A DNA stretch of 55,176 bases from NCBI RefSeq assembly GCF_001939075.1, contig NZ_MPTA01000009.1:1-55176 (forward strand). The letters run 5' to 3'. The stretch's first letter is position 1. The number at the start of each line of letters is the position of its first letter. Made by a program: the position numbers and the translations under genes. The notes below the pieces were generated by a model, which saw nothing but the letters and a program-made list of their open reading frames with translations, searched no databases and was not told the DNA's origin. Shown here piece after piece: positions 37,868-50,623 of this stretch. Source of the stretch: Paenisporosarcina indica. Lineage in GTDB: Bacteria; Bacillota; Bacilli; Bacillales_A; Planococcaceae.

Positions 37868-37897
37868 TTGCTAAAATGAGTACATAAGTGCGAAAGA

Positions 37898-38161
37898 TTA
37901 TTTGACGACTACAAGTTCTTGCATTCCGTCAACAATTGTAATTTCAACTGCTTCAGTTAGAATATCTGTGTAGCTGTAAGACACACGTTCAAAAGCATTT
38001 TCGTCCTGATCAAGATCTACTACGAAAACTGCATGATACGTTTCACGTAAAATGCCTGCTCGTTCAATGGTTTTCTTGCGACCACCGTTTGCTTTTAATT
38101 GCAAACGTTTGCCTAAATGACAATCTAAAGACTTCTTGATATCAGCTAAAGTTTTTGGCAT
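37898..38161 (-). CDS. veg: Veg protein, biofilm-linked regulator
   Basis: An 87-residue conserved Firmicute protein starting [20 protein letters not shown]. In B. subtilis Veg stimulates biofilm matrix genes by countering SinR. Expression should be high: two sigma-A promoters lie upstream, one being TTGACA-N17-TATGAT, as in the classical B. subtilis Pveg. In B. subtilis yabG precedes veg; here yabG is missing. Confidence 0.96.
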   Translation of the reverse strand: MPKTLADIKKSLDCHLGKRLQLKANGGRKKTIERAGILRETYHAVFVVDLDQDENAFERVSYSYTDILTEAVEITIVDGMQELVVVK

Positions 38162-38186
38162 TTCGCTTACACCTCACTTAGTGATA

Positions 38187-38215
38187 ATCATACCATATGG
38201 AGAAATAATTGTCAA
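38187..38215 (-). promoter_or_regulatory. Main veg promoter
   Basis: TTGACA (38215-38210), a 17-bp spacer and TATGAT (38192-38187) lie 26 bp upstream of the veg ATG. Confidence 0.82.
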
Positions 38216-38227
38216 CCGAATTTATCA

Positions 38228-38256
38228 TTTTAACAATGACTAAATGTGTTTGTCAA
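38228..38256 (-). promoter_or_regulatory. Second, upstream veg promoter
   Basis: TTGACA (38256-38251), a 17-bp spacer and TTAAAA (38233-38228) lie 41 bp upstream of the main promoter. The -10 is weaker. Confidence 0.5.
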
Positions 38257-38330
38257 TAATTTTTTTTAAATCGGTAGTTCTTTTTTATGATAAGTGCCTT
38301 CAGATTGTTACAAAAGAGCTATTTTCACAA

Positions 38331-38396
38331 ATTATCTATGTTAAAAACGATTGCTGTATATACATTTTACGAGCCATATAACCAATCTCCTGATTA
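38331..38396 (-). pseudogene. Possible 5' remnant of yabG between rsmA and veg
   Basis: Directly after rsmA one frame reads EIGYMARKMYIQQSFLT and then stops, with CAGGAG before the ATG. As I recall it, B. subtilis YabG starts with a similar IGDMVARKSY segment, and yabG normally sits exactly here. The rest of the gap has no protease sequence. This may be a yabG stump or a chance short frame; support is weak. Confidence 0.25.
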
Positions 38397-39888
<1,492 letters not shown>

Positions 39889-39933
39889 GTTCTTTGACTA
39901 TATTACTTGTGCTTGGTCTCGTTGTACAGAATA

Positions 39934-40047
39934 AGAAAAGCATAGAAGCCCACTCTTGCTCGATGCCGACGCTGGAAGGACCGATTTCGAAAGCCCGCTC
40001 TCGCTGGAGAAACTGAAGCTTAGGTACGAGCTTGGCTTCGGATCTAA
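39934..40047 (+). repeat. Dispersed intergenic repeat, copy C
   Basis: It starts AGAAAAGCATAGAAGCCCACTC, has CGAAAGCCCGCTCTCG in the centre and ends GAGCTTGGCTTCGGATCTAAA. It follows the copy at 29344 along its full length with scattered substitutions, several on both sides of the paired ends. Confidence 0.75.
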
Positions 40048-40102
40048 ACAGGTACTATAATACAATGTGCCATATGTAAATTAATTCTTTCCTATATACG
40101 AG

Positions 40103-40133
40103 AAAAAGCTTTCCCTAAACATGAGGGAAAGCT
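40103..40133 (-). terminator. Terminator of yabE
   Basis: Ten-base arms AGCTTTCCCT and AGGGAAAGCT close a 7-nt loop and are followed by TTTTTC on the minus strand. Confidence 0.9.
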
Positions 40134-40141
40134 GGGTTCAA

Positions 40142-41350
40142 TTAGTCTAGTATCTTGATTTTTACTTTTTTACGTCCAAAACCGAACGCTTGATCAGTAG
40201 TTGGCATGAATAAGTCAATTTTCATTCCTTTAATTGCTCCACCAGTATCACCTGCAACTGCATATCCGTATCCTTCAACCCACACCTTGGAGCCTAACGG
40301 AATAACCTCGGGGTCAACCGCTATTACTTTCAAACTAGGATTAGAACGAAGATCGATACCAGTAGCGGTAATTCCCGAACAGCCATTACAGTATGCCGTG
40401 TATGCCGTAGCGGATACGTAAAATTCTTTCCCACCTGAAGGCGCTTCTGTTGTGGACCCACGTGATACGCTTGCTGTTACAACTTTTGTACCAACAGCTA
40501 CAACTTTTTTCAATGGCTCTTTCACAACATCTTCACTTTTTAAAACACGAGAAACTTGTTTACCATTTTCAGAAACAATCTCATAAGTGCGTTTAGTTAG
40601 TCCTTCTTTGCCTTCTTGAACTACTTTTTCCTTGCCTTTTAAAATATTCTTATCAATACGTGTTTCCACAGCAAAATTCGTTGCTGCTTCCACTACATCG
40701 GTGACTTTTTCTACGCGAACGACTTGTATAACATCGTTTGGAATCACGAGGTCTTCCATTCTTTGCTCGACACGATCAAATTCATTCATTTGAATCTCTT
40801 GTTGTTTTAAAAAGTCAGCGACCGTAGTCGAAGTGGACCAAATCTTCTTTTCATTTACGCCATCTACAAGCGTTACTGGAAACGCTTTTTCAATTGCAAT
40901 GTTTTCGTTGGGTCCGACCTTTGCATCTAGCTCAGGTGTTAACTTATCATGCTCAGAAACTTCTATATTGGCTTCTGTTAATACTTGACTCACTTGATCA
41001 GCAGTTGTTTGTATCGTTTGTTCCTTACCATCAACTGTAATCGTAATTTTTTTTGCCTGTTCCCACTCGATTGAAATTCCATCTTCAATCAACGTGTTCA
41101 CTGAGGGTGAAACTAAATCAGCTTTAGAAACTTGAATGTTATGCTCATTTAACAAGTCTCCAACTGTATCTGCATGGGTACGAATATCTTGCTGTTTACC
41201 ATTAACCGTAAAAGCTACGGTATTTTTTGTTCCTACGAAAAGAACTGCTGATATGACTGAAACGAACAAGATTATTCCTATTAGAACTAACCCTGCTTGT
41301 TTACTCCTCAATGTGTTGGTGAACAGTTTTTTCATGAGAATTTTTGACAT
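40142..41350 (-). CDS. yabE: Cell-wall protein YabE: DUF348 repeats, G5 and 3D domains
   Basis: A 402-residue exported protein with a membrane anchor at about 20-40. Three DUF348 repeats follow (VNGKQQDIRTHADTVGDLL, then near 105-145 and 160-210), then a G5 domain (~235-300), and a C-terminal 3D domain (~310-402) with the three aspartates seen in MltA-like lytic enzymes (IDLRSNP, AGDTGGAIKG, KIDLF). It probably cuts or remodels peptidoglycan. A consensus sigma-A promoter lies directly upstream. The ATG at 41350 follows AAGGAGG. Confidence 0.93.
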   Translation of the reverse strand: MSKILMKKLFTNTLRSKQAGLVLIGIILFVSVISAVLFVGTKNTVAFTVNGKQQDIRTHADTVGDLLNEHNIQVSKADLVSPSVNTLIEDGISIEWEQAKKITITVDGKEQTIQTTADQVSQVLTEANIEVSEHDKLTPELDAKVGPNENIAIEKAFPVTLVDGVNEKKIWSTSTTVADFLKQQEIQMNEFDRVEQRMEDLVIPNDVIQVVRVEKVTDVVEAATNFAVETRIDKNILKGKEKVVQEGKEGLTKRTYEIVSENGKQVSRVLKSEDVVKEPLKKVVAVGTKVVTASVSRGSTTEAPSGGKEFYVSATAYTAYCNGCSGITATGIDLRSNPSLKVIAVDPEVIPLGSKVWVEGYGYAVAGDTGGAIKGMKIDLFMPTTDQAFGFGRKKVKIKILD

Positions 41351-41377
41351 GAAAAACGCCTCCTTATCACTTTTGTG

Positions 41378-41406
41378 ATTATATAGATATCAAAAATGAC
41401 TGTCAA
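41378..41406 (-). promoter_or_regulatory. Consensus sigma-A promoter of yabE
   Basis: TTGACA (41406-41401), a 17-bp spacer and TATAAT (41383-41378) are followed by a small inverted repeat (ATCACAAAAGTGAT) near the start site and the yabE ribosome-binding site. Confidence 0.82.
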
Positions 41407-41479
41407 CCATTAGCGATTAGTCAAACTATTCAGGTCAAAAGAACATCTTCTACCCAAGTATTGGATAGAAGACCAAGTT

Positions 41480-42250
41480 TTATACATTTAAATTGTAAAA
41501 TTTTATGGCATTTTTAGTTGTCGCTCTTGCTACTTCTTCTACGGGTATATTTTTTAACCGTGCAATTTCATCAGCCACAAGTGGGACGAGACTAGGTTCA
41601 TTGCGTTTACCACGATGAGGATGCGGTGCTAAGTAAGGGGCATCAGTCTCAATCATTAAATGGTCTAATGAAATTTCTGTAGCCACTTCTTTAGGTGTTT
41701 TTGCATTTTTAAAGGTTACGGGTCCTCCGAGTGAAATCATGAAATTTAAATTGATGCAAATTTTTGCTGTTTCGACACTTCCACCGAAACAATGCATAAC
41801 ACCACCGGTTATCTCCGCATGCTCTTCTTGTAAGATGCGAATTACATCTTCAGTAGCGTCTCTATTGTGAATGACAATTGGTAAATTTACCTTTTGTGCT
41901 AAACGAATTTGTTTTCGGAATAATTCCTGTTGGATATCGTGCGGAGACTTTTCCCAATGGTAATCCAAGCCCGTTTCGCCTATTGCCACTACTTTTGGAT
42001 GTGCAGCTAATTCCTCGATCCACAGCAAGTCTTCTTCGGTACAGTCAATTGCATCAACGGGATGCCATCCTACAACTGCATATATAAAGTCATATTGTTC
42101 AGCTAGTGAAATTGCTCGCTCAATTGTTTTGCGATCAAACCCGATGACCACCATATAGTTGACTCTCGCTTCTAATGCTCGGTCAATTACTTGTTGTAAA
42201 TCTTCATCATATTGATCTGCATTTAAATGGACATGTGTATCTATATACAT
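41480..42250 (-). CDS. tatD: TatD-family metal-dependent hydrolase (YabD)
   Basis: A 256-residue TIM-barrel hydrolase with the metal motif DTHVHLN at residues 4-10, ETGLDYHW near 93, IHNRD near 130 and ETDAPYLAPHPHRGKRN near 205-221. TatD enzymes act as 3'-5' DNA exonucleases; the in-cell role is uncertain. The ATG at 42250 has GAGGCG 8 bp upstream; the GTG five codons earlier lies in that site. Confidence 0.93.
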   Translation of the reverse strand: MYIDTHVHLNADQYDEDLQQVIDRALEARVNYMVVIGFDRKTIERAISLAEQYDFIYAVVGWHPVDAIDCTEEDLLWIEELAAHPKVVAIGETGLDYHWEKSPHDIQQELFRKQIRLAQKVNLPIVIHNRDATEDVIRILQEEHAEITGGVMHCFGGSVETAKICINLNFMISLGGPVTFKNAKTPKEVATEISLDHLMIETDAPYLAPHPHRGKRNEPSLVPLVADEIARLKNIPVEEVARATTKNAIKFYNLNV

Positions 42251-42437
42251 AAATTTTCGCCTCACATAATCTCTATTTTAGTCTTTTAACTTATGTCATA
42301 CATCTCTTGTTTGTAACAATTTGATGTCAAAGACATGTTTTTTGCATAACAAACCATTCTGCATGATTTTCCAAACAACTATCTTAATAAATATAAAAAT
42401 TTTTAATAATTGCATCAGAAGTTTCTGACGTACAAAC

Positions 42438-42469
42438 AAAAAGCCTGTTCAGCAATTGCTAAACAGGCA
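42438..42469 (-). terminator. Terminator of metS
   Basis: GCCTGTT and AACAGGC with an inner AGCAATTGCT palindrome form a hairpin followed by five T on the minus strand, 13 bp after the metS stop. Confidence 0.88.
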
Positions 42470-42482
42470 TTAACTATAACGT

Positions 42483-44480
<1,998 letters not shown>

Positions 44481-44687
44481 CTATTCTATCGGAGTAACGG
44501 ATGTGTTTCAATATTAGAAGATTAGCAGGAATTGTCGAATAATCGTTATTGTTAATTCTACTCCTTTTACTTTCATTTTTTTGAAAACTTATCTACAATT
44601 TGAAAAAACGATATCAAAAAAGTTGTAATATCAGTATAAAATATCACTTTTTTATCAAAATAACATTCGAATCAAACACATTAATTA

Positions 44688-44716
44688 TTGACGGATATGG
44701 GAGTACTTGGTATGAT
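44688..44716 (+). promoter_or_regulatory. Sigma-A promoter of abrB
   Basis: TTGACG (44688-44693), a 17-bp spacer and TATGAT (44711-44716) lie about 70 bp upstream of abrB. Two Spo0A boxes follow just downstream of the expected start point. Confidence 0.78.
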
Positions 44717-44737
44717 TAGTACCAGACAACTGATAAA

Positions 44738-44754
44738 TGTCGAATTTTGACGAA
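44738..44754 (+). promoter_or_regulatory. Tandem Spo0A boxes repressing abrB
   Basis: TGTCGAA (44738-44744) and TGACGAA (44748-44754) both match the Spo0A box TGNCGAA fully and start 10 bp apart, one helical turn. They lie downstream of the promoter, as in B. subtilis abrB, where Spo0A-P represses the gene. Confidence 0.85.
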
Positions 44755-44785
44755 TTACATATTTAACTCGAGGGGAGCACTTTTC

Positions 44786-45064
44786 ATGAAATCTACAGGT
44801 ATCGTTCGTAAAGTTGATGAATTAGGACGCGTAGTGATTCCAATCGAACTTCGCCGTACTTTAAGTATTGCAGAGAAAGATGCATTGGAAATATACGTGG
44901 ATGACGATAAAATCATCTTAAAAAAATATTTACCAAATATGACGTGTGCAGTAACTGGTGAAGTATCAGATGACAACCTACGTTTAGTAGGCGGAAAATT
45001 GATCTTAAGCCCAGAAGGCGCAGATTTATTAGTTAAAGAGATCCAATCTAGCTTAAACAAATAA
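44786..45064 (+). CDS. abrB: Transition-state regulator AbrB
   Basis: A 92-residue regulator that silences post-exponential genes during growth. MKSTGIVRKVDELGRVVIPIELRR is the AbrB DNA-binding fold (1-50), and the C-terminal half forms the multimer. The ATG at 44786 follows GAGGGGAG. It is the only protein gene on the plus strand, as in B. subtilis where abrB also runs against its neighbours. Repression by Spo0A-P is supported by tandem boxes. SpoVT in the same window is a longer paralogue. Confidence 0.97.
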   Translation: MKSTGIVRKVDELGRVVIPIELRRTLSIAEKDALEIYVDDDKIILKKYLPNMTCAVTGEVSDDNLRLVGGKLILSPEGADLLVKEIQSSLNK

Positions 45065-45068
45065 GTGC

Positions 45069-45107
45069 AAAATCCGAAGCGACGCATAGTCACTCCGGAT
45101 TTTTTTA
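45069..45107 (+). terminator. Terminator of abrB
   Basis: AAATCCG pairs with CGGATTT around a loop of about 19 nt and is followed by a T tract. It faces the end of rsmI. Confidence 0.75.
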
Positions 45108-45132
45108 TGGTTTACTTGATTACACAGCCCTT

Positions 45133-46014
45133 TTATTGTTCAATATGAAATTCTTGATAGACGTCTCTTTTTGGTAAGTCTCGGTCTTTGGCTGCAAGTT
45201 TAATCGCTTCCTTTGAAGAAATGTCTTGAGAATTCATCAAATGATTAACGTGTTCTGTAATTGATAAATTGGTCCACCACTTCTCTGTTTCCACGGGGTT
45301 TTCTTCCGTAGAACCGTCGATTACTAATACAAATTCACCACGAATTTCTTCATTCTCTGCCCACGCAAGCACTTCCTCCAAGGTACCTCTGACAAATTCC
45401 TCAAATTTCTTCGTCACTTCTCGAGCCAATGCTACTTTTCGATTGGATCCAAGAACTAACTGAGCATCTTTCAGTGTTTCCTTTAATCGATGAGGTGCTT
45501 CATAAAAAAGCATCGTTTCTTTATTATATTGAATCTTCTCTAATGCTACTTTACGCTCCTTTTTTTGTCTTGGCAAAAAACCGTAGAAAGTAAACGACAA
45601 CGTTGAAATACCAGATGCTATGAGTGCACTTAATGCTGCATTTGCACCCGGTATTGGAACAACTGCCAAGTTCTCCGCTACAGCTTTTGCTACAATATCT
45701 GCACCTGGATCCGAGATACATGGTAATCCTGCATCACTCACAAGAGCAATGTTTTTGCCCTCTCTAAGAAGCATCAGAAGTTTTTCTCCCCCATACTCCA
45801 AGTTGTGCTCATGGTAACTGATCAGAGGTGTGTTGATCTCGAAATAGTTACACAACCTCTTTGTGTTACGCGTATCTTCAGCTGCAATATAATCGGCTTC
45901 CTTCATCATACGAATCGCACGTACCGTCATGTCTTCTAAGTTTCCAATTGGGGTTGCCACTAAGTACAGAATACCTGTGGCTGACTGACCCGAAAAACTT
46001 TTTTGAGCGTTCAT
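45133..46014 (-). CDS. rsmI: 16S rRNA (cytidine-1402-2'-O)-methyltransferase RsmI
   Basis: Methylates the ribose of C1402 at the decoding centre. The 293-residue protein has the tetrapyrrole-methylase fold: LYLVATPIGNLEDMTVRA at 16-33, EDTRNTKRL, SDAGLPCISDPG and PGANAALSALIASG. It overlaps yazA by 4 bp. The position corresponds to B. subtilis yabC/yraL-type genes beside abrB. Confidence 0.94.
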   Translation of the reverse strand: MNAQKSFSGQSATGILYLVATPIGNLEDMTVRAIRMMKEADYIAAEDTRNTKRLCNYFEINTPLISYHEHNLEYGGEKLLMLLREGKNIALVSDAGLPCISDPGADIVAKAVAENLAVVPIPGANAALSALIASGISTLSFTFYGFLPRQKKERKVALEKIQYNKETMLFYEAPHRLKETLKDAQLVLGSNRKVALAREVTKKFEEFVRGTLEEVLAWAENEEIRGEFVLVIDGSTEENPVETEKWWTNLSITEHVNHLMNSQDISSKEAIKLAAKDRDLPKRDVYQEFHIEQ

Positions 46015-46286
46015 ATATCCTCACCTCTCGTTTCTTTTGCGATATATTCTATTTTTTTACTCTTTACTAATTGTTTAAATGCATACTCAGCTTTCATTGC
46101 CTGTTGTTTTGTTTCATGCTTTTCTTGATAAATGCACCTAACAGGCCGTCTTGCACGTGTATATTTAGCTCCTTTACCACGATTGTGAACATTTACGCGT
46201 TTACTCAAATCATTAGTGTAGCCAGCATAATATGAACCATCCGAGCATTCCAATACATAGAAAACATGTGTGCTAGTTGTTTCCAT
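46011..46286 (-). CDS. yazA: GIY-YIG domain protein YazA
   Basis: A 91-residue single-domain GIY-YIG nuclease-fold protein. [27 protein letters not shown] (9-35) holds the two-tyrosine core, with the Arg in R31 and Glu further on. UPF0213 members are of unknown function; structure-specific DNA cleavage is inferred from the fold. It overlaps rsmI by 4 bp and yabB by 14 bp. Confidence 0.9.
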   Translation of the reverse strand: METTSTHVFYVLECSDGSYYAGYTNDLSKRVNVHNRGKGAKYTRARRPVRCIYQEKHETKQQAMKAEYAFKQLVKSKKIEYIAKETRGEDI

Positions 46287-47019
46287 ACAGCATTTCTCTC
46301 ACTTCTTCTGTATATTCACCTTGATCATCATAAACGAATAATGGCGGAAGAATCTTCAAATCCGGCTTGCCATCTTTAATTCCTTCTATTAATAAGGTGT
46401 TCGCTTCTTTTCCTTCTTTCGGATAAACAAAACGAATCCGTTTCGGTTCCAAGCGATTGGCTCTCATCGCAGTTACGATGTCCAATAACCGACCAGGGCG
46501 ATGAACAAATGCTGCCTTCCCACCTTGTTTTAACAACTGACTAGCAGACTGTACGGCCTCATCTAGCGTCAAGTGAATCTCATGACGTGCAATGGCTAAA
46601 TGTTCTTTTATATTTTTATCACTTGCTTCATGTGCGGGGAAGTAAGGGGGATTGCACGTGACCACATCAAACTTTTCAATTCCAAGTTGTTTAGGTATCA
46701 CTTTGACATCGCCTTCAATGACGTCAATCTGTTCGTGTAAGTGATTAAAGTCCACGCTTCGCTTTGCCATATCTGCTAGTCTTGGTTGCAATTCAACGGC
46801 CGTAATTTTTGCTTTTGTTCGTGCACTCAAAAATAAAGGAATCACTCCATTTCCAGAGCACAAATCAACAATTGCCCCTTGCCTAATCGGCACATACGTG
46901 AATTTTGCAAGCAACACAGCATCTAGTGAAAAGGAAAATACCGAAGGACTTTGGATAATTCGAAGTTCTTCAGCCAATAAATAATCTAAACGTTCGTCAT
47001 CTCTTAATTGAATATCCAT
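46273..47019 (-). CDS. yabB: TrmN6-like tRNA1(Val) adenine methyltransferase (YabB)
   Basis: A 248-residue class I SAM methyltransferase with the SAM loop [16 protein letters not shown] near 51-66 and the N6-adenine motif NPPYF near 126. TrmN6 methylates A37 of tRNA-Val; relatives act on other adenines, so the target is inferred. It is the first gene of the yabB-yazA-rsmI unit, after two hairpins following yabA. Confidence 0.88.
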   Translation of the reverse strand: MDIQLRDDERLDYLLAEELRIIQSPSVFSFSLDAVLLAKFTYVPIRQGAIVDLCSGNGVIPLFLSARTKAKITAVELQPRLADMAKRSVDFNHLHEQIDVIEGDVKVIPKQLGIEKFDVVTCNPPYFPAHEASDKNIKEHLAIARHEIHLTLDEAVQSASQLLKQGGKAAFVHRPGRLLDIVTAMRANRLEPKRIRFVYPKEGKEANTLLIEGIKDGKPDLKILPPLFVYDDQGEYTEEVREMLYGNN

Positions 47020-47039
47020 TTATAGACCCTCCAACATTA

Positions 47040-47076
47040 GAAAAACACAGCTTGCACCCATTAATGGTACAAGCTG
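47040..47076 (-). terminator. Second terminator after yabA
   Basis: CAGCTTG and CAAGCTG with an inner CCATTAATGG palindrome form a hairpin followed by GTTTTTC on the minus strand, 21 bp before the yabB start. Confidence 0.75.
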
Positions 47077-47126
47077 CTATCAATTCATATTATGAAATCC
47101 AAAAATCGAATTTCCTACCAGCACAA

Positions 47127-47168
47127 CAAAAGACCGACATCCACCAAAGTGCAGTGGAATCAGTCTTT
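47127..47168 (-). terminator. First terminator after yabA
   Basis: A 13-15-bp imperfect hairpin (inner TCCAC/GTGGA) starts 3 bp after the yabA stop and is followed by TCTTTTG. With the hairpin at 47040 it forms a tandem terminator. Confidence 0.65.
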
Positions 47169-47170
47169 TG

Positions 47171-47536
47171 TCAGCCATTTTGTTTATTTAAAAATGAAAG
47201 ACAAAACAAACAATCTTCGCCTTTTCGAGAGCTCCCAAAATGTACATGACATACGTGGAACCCTTCTTGATAGAGCCTAGCTAAGTTATCATAACCTTCT
47301 CCAATATCTAGACGACTCACTTCTTTTGCATTCAACTCGGACTGTTTTACTGCGGCTTCTTCAGCAGCATGTATTTCATCCAGGCGTTGGCGAAGAAGGA
47401 AGTTCTCCTGTTGCAATGATTGATGTTCTTCCATCATCAATGCTACGAACTCTTTAAGTGCATGGAATTGCCCTTGCAATGATTCTAATTGCTGTTCAAA
47501 CTCCATAACCGTATCCAAAAAATTACGATCTTTCAC
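47171..47536 (-). CDS. yabA: Replication initiation control protein YabA
   Basis: Bridges DnaA and DnaN to restrain re-initiation. The GTG at 47536 gives 121 residues (B. subtilis 119) starting [17 protein letters not shown], 6 bp after GAGGTG; the ATG two codons earlier is too close. An N-terminal coiled coil (1-60) joins a C-terminal zinc domain with [22 protein letters not shown] and CLFC. The ribosome-binding site overlaps the ricT stop, so the genes are coupled. Confidence 0.95.
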   Translation of the reverse strand: MKDRNFLDTVMEFEQQLESLQGQFHALKEFVALMMEEHQSLQQENFLLRQRLDEIHAAEEAAVKQSELNAKEVSRLDIGEGYDNLARLYQEGFHVCHVHFGSSRKGEDCLFCLSFLNKQNG

Positions 47537-47546
47537 ATACATCACC

Positions 47547-48377
47547 TCATTGTTCAGTCCATTGCACTTGTTTTTCTGCATGTTGTTGAATTTCTTCTAA
47601 TGTATAATCAAGCACACGCTGTTGTTCTGCCAATTCAACCTGCATCACGCGTTCTAATAAATTGATTCCTACAACTTTTCCTTTACCATCTGGTGTAGAA
47701 ATACGGGCACCTATATCGGGCATTAAGCTTTTTGCCGTTTCATACTCGTCATTTTCATACTTTAAACAGCACATTAAACGTCCACATAGACCCGAAATCT
47801 TTGAGGGATTAAGAGACAAGTTTTGATCTTTTGCCATTTTAATTGAAACTGGTTCAAAGTCACCTAAAAATGTAGAACAACATAACATACGCCCACAAGG
47901 TCCAATCCCACCAAGCATTTTGGCTTCGTCTCGAACCCCTATTTGACGTAGTTCAATACGCGTTCTGAACACTGCTGCTAAGTCTTTTACTAAGTCACGG
48001 AAATCCACACGACCTTCTGCAGTGAAATAAAAGATGATTTTGTTTCGATCAAATGTATATTCAACATCCACCAGTTTCATCTCTAAAGCGTGTTCTACAA
48101 TTTTTTCTGTTCCAAGTTCAAAAGCACGTTTTGACTCCAATTGGTTTTCATCCACTTGATGACGATCACGCTCATCAGCTGGGCGCACAACTTGCTTTAG
48201 AGGTAACACAACATCGTGTTCTTCCACTTGTTTTACAGGAACTACGACTTTGCCGTATTCTACCCCTCTTGCCGTTTCAACAATTACATACTGATCTTTT
48301 CCCAAAGGAAACTCAGCTGGATCAAAATAATATATTTTACCCGCTTTCTTGAAGCGGACACCTACCACATTATACAA
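47547..48377 (-). CDS. ricT: RicT (YaaT), PSP1-domain subunit of the Ric complex
   Basis: With RicA and RicF it forms an iron-sulfur complex that steers RNase Y mRNA processing and aids Spo0A phosphorylation. It has 276 residues; a PSP1 domain covers about 60-150. Six clustered cysteines, CGRMLCC near 161 and CGRLMCC near 198, are the Fe-S ligands. The start is TTG, 8 bp after AAGGAGG. It overlaps holB by 8 bp. Confidence 0.95.
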   Translation of the reverse strand: MYNVVGVRFKKAGKIYYFDPAEFPLGKDQYVIVETARGVEYGKVVVPVKQVEEHDVVLPLKQVVRPADERDRHQVDENQLESKRAFELGTEKIVEHALEMKLVDVEYTFDRNKIIFYFTAEGRVDFRDLVKDLAAVFRTRIELRQIGVRDEAKMLGGIGPCGRMLCCSTFLGDFEPVSIKMAKDQNLSLNPSKISGLCGRLMCCLKYENDEYETAKSLMPDIGARISTPDGKGKVVGINLLERVMQVELAEQQRVLDYTLEEIQQHAEKQVQWTEQ

Positions 48378-49374
48378 ACAAAAATCCTCCTTGCAGATTC
48401 AGCATCAACTGTTCCATTAACAGCGTCCGATTCATATTACGATGCAATTGTTGCTTCGATTTTAATATGGCCTCGATTTTATTCGATAACTGCTCAAATG
48501 AAATGTGCAGAGCATGTCGTTGATAAAAAGGCAATAAATCTGGAAACGTATATGCTGCATCACTATTAGCCTTCACCGCCACTAAATCACGATATGCGAA
48601 TAATAGTAGATCCAATGCTCGTTCTGTTTCTTCTTTTTCTTTTAAAACCGGAAGCCATTCTTCATGCACAATAAGCATTGCTTCATTTACATTTGATTCG
48701 GCTGCCTCTACTAATTTTAACACTGTTTTTCGAACCTGTAAAAACTGCTCATCTTTTGCCAATTCTAATGACTCGTCCACGTCATTTGTAACCATTGAAA
48801 CTGTAGCCGCCATTGTAGCTGTTAGCCCTTGATCTATTAGTACTTTCACACGTTCCTCATACGGAATGGATCGAAAAGAAACGATCTGACTACGTGACCG
48901 AATTGTCGGCAAAATGGCATGTGATTTATCTGTTAGTAAAATGGCTGTTACAAGTCCTTCAGGTTCCTCCAAGAATTTAAGCAAGGTATTAGCAGCAGAA
49001 GTATTCATTCGATCCGCTCTGTGGAGCACATATATTTTACGACCAGCTTCTAGTCCTGTTTTATTCATTTCAAAAATTAACTGTAATATTTGGTCCTTTT
49101 TTATATCTTGACCATCGGGCTCAATTTGTACAAAGTTCGGATGGTTACCCGATTCGAACCTTCTACAACCTCGACACGTTTCACATGAAACATTTTGAAT
49201 CGGTTTTTCGCAAAGCAGTAATTTAACAAAAGCCCGCATGACAGCTACTTTCCCGGTACCTTTTGCTCCTTCAAAAAGATATGCGTGAGCAACTCGGTTT
49301 TTTTGAAAAATAGTTTCCAGCTGTTTCATCACGACTGGCTGTAATTTTCGTACTTCTTCAATATGGCTAGTCAT
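48370..49374 (-). CDS. holB: DNA polymerase III delta-prime subunit
   Basis: Clamp-loader subunit. The ATG at 49374 gives 334 residues; upstream in-frame sequence crosses the darA terminator and is rejected. It has a P-loop FEGAKGTGKVAVM near 31-43, a zinc motif with CetCrgC near 63-70, HRADRMNTSAANTLLKFLEEP and SRSQIVSF. The P-loop KV replaces the usual KT/KS, so ATP hydrolysis may be lost, as in many delta-prime proteins. B. subtilis yaaR, normally just upstream, is absent. Confidence 0.95.
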   Translation of the reverse strand: MTSHIEEVRKLQPVVMKQLETIFQKNRVAHAYLFEGAKGTGKVAVMRAFVKLLLCEKPIQNVSCETCRGCRRFESGNHPNFVQIEPDGQDIKKDQILQLIFEMNKTGLEAGRKIYVLHRADRMNTSAANTLLKFLEEPEGLVTAILLTDKSHAILPTIRSRSQIVSFRSIPYEERVKVLIDQGLTATMAATVSMVTNDVDESLELAKDEQFLQVRKTVLKLVEAAESNVNEAMLIVHEEWLPVLKEKEETERALDLLLFAYRDLVAVKANSDAAYTFPDLLPFYQRHALHISFEQLSNKIEAILKSKQQLHRNMNRTLLMEQLMLNLQGGFLFV

Positions 49375-49399
49375 TCGTTGCTCACCCTTTCTTTTTTTG

Positions 49400-49427
49400 A
49401 AAAAACCCGTGTTCCGGAGAACACGGG
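49400..49427 (-). terminator. Terminator of darA
   Basis: Nine-base arms CCCGTGTTC and GAACACGGG close a 4-nt loop and are followed by six T on the minus strand. It lies between darA and holB, so holB needs its own promoter or read-through. Confidence 0.92.
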
Positions 49428-49453
49428 CTTTTCGTGTATGGTTAGTAATTTGA

Positions 49454-49843
<390 letters not shown>

Positions 49844-49902
49844 TCACTCGGGAATTAGTAGAATCTTTCAAAATTTATGTTTCCATTTTATTTTTCAATT
49901 CT

Positions 49903-50529
49903 TCACCTGTTCATTTTAGCACTTAAGATGTCTTGAATGTCCGATAATACCTGTGCAATTTCTTGATTTGCGTTTACTTTTACAATTCGTTCCGGAAATC
50001 TTTTACTTACTTCTTCATATCCTTCACGTACTTTCACGTGAAAATTCAACTCTTCTAAATCTAATCTGTTTACTTCTCTTTCTTTATTCTTGCTAATGCG
50101 ATTTAACCCAATCCGTGGATCGAGATCCAAGTACAAAGTTAGATTTGGCATGAAACTCCCTATTGCAAATTCATTGATAGTAAGGACTTCGTCAATCCCC
50201 AATCCCCTTGCATATCCTTGGTAAGCTAAACTGCTATCGATGAACCGATCACATAAAACAATCTGCCCATTACTTAATGAAGGCATAATTTTTTCAACCA
50301 GATGTTGTCTTCGTGCAGCTGCATACAGTAAGGCTTCAGTTCGATTATTCATTTTCGTGTTATTTTTATCAAGTATTACGGAACGTATTTGTTCAGCTAT
50401 ATCAATTCCACCTGGTTCCCTTGTAACAACTACAGCTTCCCCTTTGTTCTCTAGATATTCTTTTATGTATTGTATAATTGTTGACTTCCCCGAACCCTCA
50501 ACACCTTCTAGGCTAATAAAATAACTCAT
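49903..50529 (-). CDS. tmk: Thymidylate kinase
   Basis: Phosphorylates dTMP to dTDP. The 208-residue protein has the P-loop [11 protein letters not shown] at 7-17, the DR motif [14 protein letters not shown] near 93 and a LID-region arginine set. It is followed by darA after 119 bp. The PAS-GGDEF gene just upstream ends in its own terminator. Confidence 0.97.
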   Translation of the reverse strand: MSYFISLEGVEGSGKSTIIQYIKEYLENKGEAVVVTREPGGIDIAEQIRSVILDKNNTKMNNRTEALLYAAARRQHLVEKIMPSLSNGQIVLCDRFIDSSLAYQGYARGLGIDEVLTINEFAIGSFMPNLTLYLDLDPRIGLNRISKNKEREVNRLDLEELNFHVKVREGYEEVSKRFPERIVKVNANQEIAQVLSDIQDILSAKMNR

Positions 50530-50596
50530 CCTATATCCTCCAGTTCAATCTTTTGTATAGTGTTTGACTACTTGATTTTCAAGTAGTGGCATATCA

Positions 50597-50623
50597 AATA
50601 AAAATACCTGAGCTCACTCAGGT
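50597..50623 (-). terminator. Terminator of the PAS-GGDEF gene
   Basis: Seven-base arms ACCTGAG and CTCAGGT close a short loop that contains the stop codon (50616-50614); ATTTTTATT follows on the minus strand. Confidence 0.78.

Noticed and set aside
41448-41479. Terminator of tatD
   Set aside because: A TCTTCTA/TAGAAGA hairpin is present after the tatD stop but lacks a proper T tract, and the consensus yabE promoter overlaps this stretch only upstream of the yabE start; termination is uncertain.
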